Shown piece by piece: positions 35,590 to 47,527 of a DNA stretch of 64,000 bases. Within the stretch, counting starts at the first letter, position 1, and each line of letters starts with the position of its first letter. Source of the DNA: Udeniomyces pyricola (Eukaryota; Basidiomycota; Tremellomycetes; Cystofilobasidiales; Mrakiaceae); the NCBI GenBank assembly GCA_039545295.1, contig BCIK01000029.1, forward strand, positions 251,123 through 315,122, written 5' to 3'. Position numbers and translations under genes: made by a program. Below the pieces are notes generated by a model. That model was not told where the DNA came from. It saw nothing but the letters and a program-made list of their open reading frames with translations, and made no database searches.

Positions 35590-35822
35590 GTGCTTGGTCA
35601 AGGATCAGTGTATGCGAGCGATGGCAAGTGTCTTTGTCTATGACCATGAGCTGGCTCCTATGTAAGACTAGGGTTTGGAACATTCCTGTCAGTAGTAATT
35701 ATAGCATGGACAAGATCAGTACGAGCGTCCAATCCGAGCCAGCAAAAAGATGCAAACATCCCCATAAAGAGATCCATCCCGTTCAACGACCAGAGTCCAC
35801 CACCCTCTGTAGCAATCAACTC

Positions 35823-37076
35823 TCACGAAGTTCGGTCCTTGACAGCCTTCTTGGCTTTGAGAGCGACCTCTTGAGCTTTGAGCTTCGCTCCGGCAGCACC
35901 CCTTCCAGCCCAACCGAGCCGAGTCATGTAGCCGACAAACTGTTCAAAGCCGCATCAAGCAAATGGATCGACCAACCGTGAGAAAGACGGAGCTCGGAAC
36001 ACACACCTAAACAAAGAAGAAGAAAAAAAGACAAAAAAAAAAGACAAGAGATAAGATGGCTAACGGACCTTTGGGAGGACCATCCCAGTGAGTGCCAATC
36101 GAACTGGCAAGAATGCAGTCTTGTGGATAGCATATGCCTGAAGAAAACATTATACACATAAGAGGAACAGCATCATAGGTTTGTGTCAGAAATGAATGGT
36201 GGATGAACAACAAAGGGAAATGATGAAGGATCATGAGCATATCAGGCAGCGACGCGAGCTTGCCCTCTTTGGCCTTGGTGACCAAATCGTAGCTGATGCT
36301 ATCTGGCCGGAAATAAGGGGCTCTTGATACACAAGCTCCAAAAAAAAGATTAAGGTTGGCTTTTAAAGCGCAGAAAGCGAGAGGGTTAGTTTGGTACTTA
36401 CCAAAGCAAACTTGGTCCAGATGCTACCCTTCTGCAGCCCTTCGGCATGATCCGGCTTCTCCCTCTCGCCCCATCCGGCCTTGTCATAGACCCATCCTAC
36501 GACGGCTTGTTCCCCTCGGCTGACTTTGTCTTCTCCGACCCATTCGACGAGCAGGTACGCGAACGTGAGATCGACGAGGCCTAGCAAGGTGTACACTCCG
36601 ACGGCCCACCATCCGTACTTGCGCGTGAGCAGCTTGAGACGTGCCGTCAAAGATGGGTTGGGTTCATCTTCGCCCCCGTCGGAACTACTGGAGGAGGAAG
36701 TCGAAGCGTGACGGTGGTGCGAAGAGGAGGACTCTGGGTCGGATGGTCGACGACGATGGGGAGGCGAGATGGAGGAGAAAGGTCGTTGGAGGAATGACGA
36801 AAGGGAGAAGGTCACGTTGGACGGGAACCGAGGCAGGGTTTGCGTTGAGAGTCCGCGTGATGAGGAAGAGGAAGATGGGGATGACAAGGAGTGGAGTCGG
36901 GTCGCTGGACGGAGCGTCGAAGAGGCTGACGAAGCGGAGATGGAGGAGGTACCACCGTTAGACAGAAGAGACGTCGTAGGGAGGATGGCGGCGCGCGAAG
37001 TAGGCGCTCGAACACCGATGGCGGCAGTGGAGGCATGGGTGGGTTTGAGCAGTTGAGAAGGTAGACGGGAGGACAT
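35823..37076 (-). CDS. DUF1279 (FAM210/NAT2-like) mitochondrial-type membrane protein
   Basis: Three exons close in phase: 37076-36402, 36137-36069 and 35939-35823, giving 286 residues. The first 110 residues are Ser/Arg-rich and almost free of acidic residues, as in a mitochondrial targeting sequence. The DUF1279 domain begins at LKLLTRKYGWWAVGVYTLLG, has the membrane helix VDLTFAYLLVEWVG, and continues after splicing as WTKFALAYAIHKTAFLPVRL and ALTGMVLPK. A final amphipathic, Lys-rich helix (KLKAQEVALKAKKAVKD) ends the protein. FAM210A in animals affects mitochondrial translation, but the biochemical role of the fungal proteins is unknown. Its 3' end lies 233 bases from the convergent cupin gene. 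Confidence 0.87.
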
Positions 37077-37690
37077 GGTGAGGGAGACTGTTGGAGTTGG
37101 AGTTGGAGTTGGAGTTGGAGTTGGGTTTGTGTATTTGTGTGTTTGTGTGTGGGCTGAAGGAGAAGTGGACCCAGAGATGAGAGGGATTGGGGAAGGTCAC
37201 CGGACACCGCTGTAGAGGGGAAGTTGATGAGAGCGCAGGGACAGGCAGGCCGACAGGGCCAGCAAGCGCGAATGAAATTGGCTGACCGCAACGTCGGCCG
37301 GCGGCCTGCTACGTATGTATGTATGCAGGCAATTCTATCATCAACACTAGTGCGTATATGAAAAAAGGCGTTGAGGGAACTAAACGGTCTCATAGACCTG
37401 GGGATATATTGACGTGGACATTAAGAAGCATCAGAGCAGATCATGAAGTTGAGCGATGTGAGATATGATGTGGTGTATATATGAAGTGTATAAATGGATG
37501 GAAGAATAAGATGGTCGATGGAGCTAGGTCGATCGAGGTTTGTAACCGGTTGGGGATCGAATTCGCTCGACGTTCCGCTCGGTGGGCGTGGGTGGCAACG
37601 AGCTGGCCGTCGTCGCCTTTTTTGGGCGAGCGGGTCTGGCTGTTTCGCCCTTTCCCTCAGCACACCACTCACCTACACTCATACATCACA
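37077..37690. promoter_or_regulatory. Divergent promoter of TEF1 and the DUF1279 gene
   Basis: A 614-base gap between two start codons. On the TEF1 side TATAAA lies at 37489-37494, about 197 bases before the ATG, with TATATAT at 37476-37482; these are the best TATA-box candidates in the window. A C/T-rich leader (about 37630-37690) leads into the TEF1 start. On the other side a hexamer repeat sits in the leader of the DUF1279 gene. Confidence 0.6.
37091..37130 (-). repeat. TTGGAG hexamer repeat in the DUF1279 gene's 5' leader
   Basis: About 6.7 perfect copies of TTGGAG on the plus strand (CTCCAA on the transcript), ending 15 bases before the start codon at 37076. It should be part of the transcribed leader. 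Confidence 0.9.
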
Positions 37691-40416
<2,726 letters not shown>

Positions 40417-41471
40417 AGAGCTCCCCCACACCTACAACTGTCTTGCTTCCCCTTATTCCATGCTTGTGATGTTTCATTATCGAGTTGCGATGTCTCATTA
40501 TTGAGTTGCGATGTTTCATTGATGAGTTGATTGAGATGGTCAAAAGTCTGGCCGTGACCCTTTGGTGAAACGAAAGCATCAAGCAGCCTTGTTCAACGTG
40601 GTCATGCAAAAAAAAAAGAAAAAAAAGTAGAGGGAGTTTGTGCCGTGGCCGTGTTGTTTTCCATGTTGGACTTCACCCGAGTCGACAGCAGCGGTCGTCG
40701 CCTCCTGCCTGCAACGACGTACTGACGAGGTCTGTGCCGGTCTGCGCTCGCAATCATATCGTAGTGTCTTGAACGATCACCGGATCACCGGATCACCCCA
40801 CCCCTGATCTTGGTTGTATACATGCTACCTTCTAGCTCGACTAGGCTACATGCTACACTCCTTACTCCTTATGGGGTCTCGGGATATCGGTACATGCATA
40901 TATATGATCAGACGGACCGAGACTTGACGGGCGTATAGGCACATGTGTCTAGTGGACGGATAGACGGATCGGAGAGGATGGAGAGATGGACGGATGGGAA
41001 AGATGGAAAGATGAACGGATCGGAGAGGATGGAAAGATGAACGGATCGGAGAGGATGGAAAGATGGAAAGATGGAAAGGACTCGAGATGCAGATATGGAT
41101 GGAAAGTCGATGTCGGACAGAATAGATGAATAGCCAGATAGAACGGATCGATGGATGGATGGAAATATAGAATGGATAGATGGATAGATGGATAATCAGA
41201 TAGAACGGATCGATAGATGGACGGATGGAAAGACAGAACAGATAGCTAGATGGATGGAAACACAGAACAGACAGCTAGAGGGACGGGAAGACAGAACAGA
41301 TGGCTAGATGCTTAGAAAGATGGATCTGTACACAAGTTCACCGATCGACAGCTGACCGACCAGTCGACAAGTATGACCAGTGACCATCCCAACCTCGAGA
41401 TCGAGCGCGCAGTAGCTAGCTGGCAGCAGTGACGAGTGACGAGTGACGACCAAACTAGACACCATCGTCAC
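40417..41471. repeat. TEF1 3' flank and degenerate GATGGA repeat field
   Basis: Bases 40480-40525 carry three copies of a GAGTTGCGATGTTTCATT-like unit in the TEF1 3' flank. From about 40955 to 41310 the DNA is built from diverged GATGGA, GATGGAAA and GAACGGATC units, including two near-identical long copies at about 40990-41060. No coding frame is seen. Confidence 0.75.
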
Positions 41472-42842
41472 CTATCGACGATTGCCTGCTCCAAGCCCAA
41501 AGACCTCCCGCTCAGCCCGCTCGATGTACGCCTCGAACGACAGAGACGAGCATGATGATGATGGCGACGACGGTAGCGACGACGGTGACGACGACGACGG
41601 CGGCGCATCGACCCAACCACCAGCCTCGTTCGTCTCCCCAGGCCCGCCATGTGGCAAGCACCGATGCTGTTGCCGTTGATGTTGATGTTGATGTTGCCGT
41701 TGATGATGATGTTGATGTTGATGTTGATGTTGCTGTTGATGTTGATGATGATGCGCTCGTCGGGCTTGATCAGGCTGCTGTGGCTGTTGCTTGCGGCCCA
41801 AGCCCAACACCGCTCCCATCTTCGCCTGGTTTGCCTGCTTCGACTGGTTTGCCTGCTTCGACTGCTTCTCCGGCGACCGACCAGTGCTCGCCCATGTCCG
41901 GACGGCAGATGCCTTGCGAGGCGACTTTGTCGACGACATTCGAGCCGATGCGTGTGTACTTGGCGTGCAGAATGCCCCGAGCCGGTCCCACGTAGACGAC
42001 GTCGTCGATCTGGCCGAGCTGGCCGAACGGGTCGACGTCAAGGTCGACGCCGACGCCGACATCGAGCTCGAGGTCGAGGTCGAGGTCTGGGACGGTACGC
42101 GGCGGTTGGCCGTCAGAGGGCAGGGAAAGTCGTAGTAGGACGCAGTGGGTGGGATGCCGTAGAACGTACTGCATTGCGATGGGTCAAGAGTGGGAAGCAA
42201 AGGTCAGAGGGAACGGATGGGAGGAAGAGATGGAGATGAAAAAGCAGAGGGAGTGAAATGGGAGACGCAGCAAGGAGGCGAGGAGGCGAGGCGGCAAGGA
42301 GGCGGGGAGGCGAGGAGGCGAGGTAGAAAGGAGGCGAGACAGGAAGGGGAGAAAGGCAGCAAGGGCAAGAAGCAGAAAGGAAAAAGCCGAGACGAGATGT
42401 CAGCAACAACGCCATCGACAGGGATCGATATACAGTGTCGACCGTCGATCGTCGATCGTCAACCGCCGACCGCCGACAGCCGACAGCCGACACACAATCG
42501 ATGATCAAGACCCATCTCATCTCATCTCATCTCATCTCATCTCATCAGCATCTCATCTCATCACATCACATCACATCACTTCACTTCAGCATGACATCAT
42601 ACGTACGACAGTTTAAGCGACTGAGCCAGCGTCGGCGTCCTCGAGAACGTGCTGCAGTAGCTTGCCGCCGGGCTAGAAGGTCCACAGACAGACGTCGAGC
42701 TAGAGAACACATCGCTCTCGCCGTCGCCGTCGTTGTCGCCGTCACGGTTGGTGGTGCTGCCGGCGTTGGTCTGGCTGCTGACGTTGGCGCTGCGGTTGCG
42801 GTTGCGGTTATGGTTGCAGTGATGGTCGCGGTTATGGCCGTT

Positions 42843-42938
<96 letters not shown>

Positions 42939-43046
42939 ACTGGTGTCCATGTCGTCACCAGACGACGAAAACTGCAACGACAGGCAGGACGAGGCCGTCG
43001 ACGACGACACGTTGCGGGACGTGCATGACAGAACAGGAGACGGCAT
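41472..43046 (-). CDS. Low-complexity protein with His-Asp and His-Gln repeats
   Basis: Two exons, 43046-42607 and 42168-41472, join with GTACGT...GCAG in matching phase to give 378 residues. It starts MPSPVLSCTSRNVSSSTASS. Residues about 37-68 are a pure His-Asp dipeptide repeat, followed by an Asn/His/Arg-rich stretch. Across the splice is an ordinary-looking block (TFYGIPPTASYYDFPCPLTA), then Ser/Thr-rich sequence, KQSKQANQSKQANQAK, and a His/Gln tract (HQHQHQHHHQRQHQHQHQ) near residues 284-311. It ends with a helix, SFEAYIERAEREVFGLGAG. I do not recognise the family. Acidic-His repeats can bind divalent metals. The reading frame is supported by the clean splice and the non-repetitive blocks. 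The intron is 438 bases and itself repeat-filled. Another frame on the same strand is also long and open, so confidence is moderate. Confidence 0.6.
41674..41756 (-). repeat. GTTGAT-type repeat encoding the His/Gln tract
   Basis: Imperfect hexamers (GTTGAT, GTTGCC, GTTGCT on the plus strand) encode the His-Gln region of the minus-strand gene. Confidence 0.85.
42270..42592. repeat. Several tandem repeats within one intron
   Basis: Three different arrays lie inside the 438-base intron of the minus-strand repeat protein gene: GGAGGCGA units at about 42275-42336, CGACCGTCGAT/CCGACAG units at about 42437-42492, and CTCAT pentamers at about 42512-42592. Confidence 0.85.
42843..42938 (-). repeat. 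16 perfect copies of GTCGTG, encoding His-Asp
   Basis: An uninterrupted 96-base hexamer array. On the minus strand it reads CACGAC, so it codes for alternating His and Asp. Repeat units use one codon each, so the array is recent or kept homogeneous at DNA level. Confidence 0.95.
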
Positions 43047-45579
43047 GGCAGACAGATGCGAGATATACGAACCAGGCAGGCGGAGTTGTTCGAGGCGATT
43101 GCGGGATGTAGGGCGGAAGGCGTGGAGGCGTGCTGGGCCAGGGCCAGGGCGAGGGCGAGCTGGGCGAAGGCGAGCTGGGCGAAGGCGGATCCGTATGCAA
43201 GGGCAAATGCGAATGCGAAGGCGGCGTGGAAGACGAGACAAGCTAAGGCAATCTGACGTAATCTGACGCAAGCTGATGGACCGAGGTCGAGTAGGTCGAG
43301 TCGTTAGAGTAGGTCGAGTAGGTTGAGTCGTTAGAGTAGGTCGAGTAGGTCGAGTAGGCCGAGTAGGCCGAGTCGTTAGAGTAGATAGAGTAGGTCGAGA
43401 AGGTCGGAAGAAAGGAGAAGAAGAAGAAGAAAAACTGGACTCGAGGTGATGATGGTCGATGTATGCGCTGCAGAAGTCAGGCCGGTCAACGGTCAACGGT
43501 CAAGTCGCTCTCCTCTTTTTCTCGCAAGTGCTTCTGCGCTCCAATTCTGCTCCCTTCGTCATGAAACACTTGAGCGACGACTACAACGACAAGAACAACA
43601 ACAGTAACAACAACAACAACAACAACAGCGGCCTTCGAGCTTCGACGTTCCCCGAACAATCCCCTAGCCGCCCTGGCCGGTGGCCGAGAGATCGCAAGAG
43701 ATACTACCGAGAGCGTCCGCGCAGGCCACTACCATCAGTACGAGCCAGCCGTCGGGCGAACGTCGAGCATGCTTACGAACCAGATCCCAGAGGCCAGATC
43801 CCAGAGGCCAGATCCCAGAGGCCAGATCCCAGAGGCCAGATCCCAGAGGCCAGAGGCCAGAGGCCGGTCTCAGTCCGACCGATCGACGGTCGACGGTCGA
43901 CAGGCGTTCGAAAGGAAATCGCGCCTGATCTCTGAGCCCGCCGGCGTTGTATTACGTTGCACGTTGTACTTTGTGCGTTGTGGCCATGTGTAAGATGGGG
44001 TAGATGGGGCAGATGGGGGACAGATGGGGGACAGATGGGGGACAGATGGGGGACAGATGGGGGACAGATGGGGGACAGATGGGGTCGATGTGATGTGACG
44101 TCGACTCTCGGCACTCGGATATCTGAACTTCGGCTTGACATGGTCGACGTTCGAGGCAGCACCTGAAAGGGAGTCGACCTGTTCCTCAAGCCGACGAGAG
44201 ACCGTCCACGTCGGCCGTTCGCCAGAGCGCAGACCTCGTCCGGGCGGACAGAGCTACGACGGAACAGTCAGCTTGCAGCTTGCAGCTTGCTCTTCCCATT
44301 GAGCACGTTCCTCCACGAGGACACTTATTTACTCCGCGAGCAATCCACAAGGCACCCGGTCGAGCCCGACCCATCCGATGTGATCTCTGAGGCCGGTCGG
44401 TCATGGCGGCCATCGCTGGTCGACGAGGCGACGAGTGGGGGGGTGAAAGGGAAGAAAGAGAACAACGACTGAACGCGTAATGAACATGCGGTGGAAGTTG
44501 CGCAAGCTCGATCAGTCATGGTCGTTGGTCGGGCATCCCGGGCATGAGAGAACAAGCAAGAACTCGTCATGAGTATAGGCATGAGTGGCGGTGTGATAGG
44601 AGAAGATGCTGTGCGTTGAGATGGATTGATTGGTGTTTGATGGAGTGAGCGTGAGGCAGACATGATCGATGATCTGCAGTCAAGCGAGGTGGAAGGGTTG
44701 GGCCGGGCGCGCGAGAGAGAGGGAGCTGATGATGAGAGATCGAGAGCCAGAGAGAGGGAGAACGAGCACAGACAGAGCAGCGCAGCAACGAGTCATGGGG
44801 CTGTGCAAGATAAAGAACAAAGGACTCGATCACCAGTCACATCATTTATGACTGCTATTATACTTATTTCTTTCCGCCCCCATACATATTTCCATCCATC
44901 GACCACATCGACATCGTTGATCTGTCTTGCATCTTGCAGTCACAGCTTACAGGTCCATCGGTCGGTCTGCACTAGGTCAGCCCTCTGGAGCTCTGGCCTC
45001 TGATCCCACCCTGCAAACTACAAACAACTGATGATCATAGTACATACATACTTTCACCCTGAGCCGAAGGGAGATGATGGATCATCGATTCATCCTTAAG
45101 CCAGCCGAATTCGAGACCGCCGAAAGCAGTTCGCCTCCGTCCCCTCTGGTCTTCCTTCCTTCCTTCCCCTCGGCCCTTTCTCTTTCTCTCTCACATGCTC
45201 GTCACTCTTGTTCCTGGAGATATATATCCATGCTTATCCGATCCTCCACGCTTCATCGTCCATCGATCGTCTTCTGCTCATCACCCTTGCGCTCCCCTTC
45301 ATCTCCCCGCATCTGTCTCTCTCTGTCACCTCCCGCCGTTCCGGCCGTTCCCTTGAGCTGCAGGCGATGCTCAACAAACAAAACTGACCCTATCTCTGAA
45401 TAATCTGGACACCCATCACCATCACCTGCACTTGGCTAACTTCGACTACCCCATTGACTATCACACCATCCGTTGGCTTACTCGCGCGCCATCGCTCTGC
45501 CCCCCTACTTACGCTGTCGTCTTTCATCGACTACCAATCTCTTCAGCTCTTTCCTGGCCCGTCACTCCTCCCTTCTCCA
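43047..45579. repeat. 2.5-kb divergent gap with several minisatellites
   Basis: Contains GAGTAGGTC-type repeats at about 43287-43400. Five perfect copies of the 14-mer CAGATCCCAGAGGC at 43781-43850 decay into CAGAGGC to 43866. A 12-mer GGGGGACAGATG is repeated about seven times at about 44005-44084, and a triple AGCTTGC lies near 44277-44290. An AACAAC tract is at 43594-43628. The last 500 bases are CT-rich and precede the next gene. No protein or RNA gene was recognised. Confidence 0.8.
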
Positions 45580-46893
45580 ATGTCCGCCCCATACGACCAC
45601 GTCTCCTCCCAAATCTCACTCTCGCCCTCACTCTCGCCTTCGTCGTCCACTTGCTCCCTCTACTCGGATCCCCGCTCCTCCACCGCACCATCTCCCCTCC
45701 CCACCACGCCTCCGGCTTCACCCTCTTCTCTCAAGTCCTTCTTCCAGCGGGCATCTCTCTTGCTCACGCCTTCGGCCAAGAAACGGCATGTACGTATCTA
45801 GGCTCTCGAACCTATCATCATCATTATCAATCAAACCACCACCTTGATAGCTTCCCAAGATTGACGCTTTGCAACTTGTCTCTCCCCTGTCTCGTATCCG
45901 CAGTCGGCTCCGGTCACAACCAACGGTTTTTTCGCTGGAGGAAGCCACAAGGTCGATGGTCGGTTTGTCGAAATCAAGGGTCAAGTCCGAGGTTGGAAGG
46001 ATTCTGAGCCTATCGTTACCAAGGGCGACAAATCTACTTCGTCCGTCATGATGGGTAAGCAAGCGTTCGTCCATCCTTGGCCCGTTCATTCGTTCTTTTT
46101 TCTTCATCTTTTTCCTTTTTTTTACCCTTGTTTTTCGGCTAAGGGATGAGGGACTGATGGCTGGAGATGATTTTCAATGCTACATATATGTAGATACGAT
46201 TGACCCGAGAACACTTCCTGATTTGCGCTACCAGGTCGATTCCGGCGTCGATTCGCCTCGCACCCGTACGTTACGTTCCCTGACCAAAAGATCCCTTTTC
46301 TCCCTATCCAGTCCTGGAAATCATCTAATCAAAAATAATATCCCGTTCTATCTGTACCTCTAGCCCTGTTGTATCCATTTCAAGCGTGCGAGAAACCTCC
46401 CCGAGCTCGACGCCGAGCTACGTCCCACCTATTCGAAATCCAATGGGCGCCTCACGACAACGTCGAAACCCCGGCCATGATCTCTCATCCCCCTATTACC
46501 TCTCCTCCCCATCACGCACGTTCCCTTTCCTCCCCAGCCTGTACTGCGTATAAGTCCCAACTCAATGACGAGCCTCTTTCAACTTTCTTGGATGACGACA
46601 CCATTCCGTCCCCATCTGACCCTCCTCGTCACTCTCACCATCATCAACAAGCGCAACAGCAGCAACAACAACAGCAACATCATCACCATCATTTTACGTC
46701 CTTTCTCTCCGCCGATCGTCGCACTTCCATCTCATCCTCCATGATTCCCCTCTCGACGTTCTCGGAGCAATCCATTCCGTATCAAGATGTCGTCGATCTC
46801 GACGAGGAGTATGGGTACTTTGTCGAAGGCAGGCATAGCTATGAACCGTGCGCTCGGGATGAGGATCTTCCTATCGAGCGCTTCGTTGTGTAA
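45580..46893 (+). CDS. Ser/Pro-rich protein of unknown function
   Basis: Four exons close in phase: 45580-45789, 45904-46054, 46194-46265 and 46364-46893, giving 320 residues. It begins MSAPYDHVSSQISLSPSLSP. A more ordered block follows at residues about 70-130 (VTTNGFFAGGSHKVDGRFVE, EIKGQVRGWKDSEPIVTKG, DPRTLPDLRYQVDSGVDSP), which has a conserved-domain look. The last exon is Ser/Pro-rich with a Gln/His tract (HHHQQAQQQQQQQQHHHHH) and an acidic Tyr-rich end (DVVDLDEEYGYFVEGRHSYE). No family was recognised. It could be a fungal-specific regulator. The clean four-exon structure makes a real gene likely. Confidence 0.72.
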
Positions 46894-47527
46894 GACTTTA
46901 GGAAATGGGAAGAAGTAGAATGGAGAGGGGGAAAGGTTCCATATGCTCTCTCACATCCACCTCTAGCTTTTGTCAATCCGGGTGTTTTTATATTTTTTTT
47001 TGGGAATTTTTTTTTTCTTTTCTTTTCTCCTTTGTTTCTTTTCCTTTTTTTTTCTTCCTTGGTTGTCTCGATCACGATCTTCTCTGGTCCTCTTTTCTCT
47101 CTAGTCCTGTAACCAGCCTCGTTTGATCCCACACTTGCACCATCATGTACTACGATTTCATCCCTTTCTTGGTACGCGGTCTCTGCCATCTATCCATGCA
47201 CGTTGAGATTCAAGTGACGTTCCATGACTATGTCTCTACCCCATTCATGATACTCATAGTAGTAAGAAGAACATATACATCTTTCACTACTATAGGCTGA
47301 TCTATAGTCAACTTGCGTGATCGATTCGATTGAGCAGCTAATAGGATCTAAATCCTCGTTCTATCAATCAGTTAGCTGATAGGACGCTGACACCTCTGAC
47401 TGATCCATCGAATCACTCCAAGATCGGTTCATCAAATCATCGTCGAATGATGTTTATATCACCCTCTCGTCATCCAACAAAACAAAACAAAAAAACCAAG
47501 ATAGAATCAAATCATGCATCGTTTTAT
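46894..47527. other. Convergent gap before the GT90 gene
   Basis: T-rich 3' flank (46990-47065), then AT-rich sequence with TGACTGATC-type short repeats near 47340-47460. No coding sequence was recognised. Confidence 0.45.

Noticed and set aside
41770..42174. Alternative minus-strand frame with DPFGQLGQIDDVVYVGPARG
   Set aside because: It looks protein-like in part, but has no phase-compatible splice to the upstream exon. The other frame does, and it continues to a natural helix and stop. Kept as a reason for moderate confidence.
42435..43028. Plus-strand open frame rich in Val and Arg through the GTCGTG array
   Set aside because: It is the complement of the His-Asp repeat; its long poly-Val stretch has no flanking sequence that looks like protein, whereas the minus-strand frame splices cleanly.
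43781..44084. Possible CRISPR-like array from the 14-mer and 12-mer repeats
   Set aside because: The units abut directly with no unique spacers and the organism is a eukaryote, so these are minisatellites.
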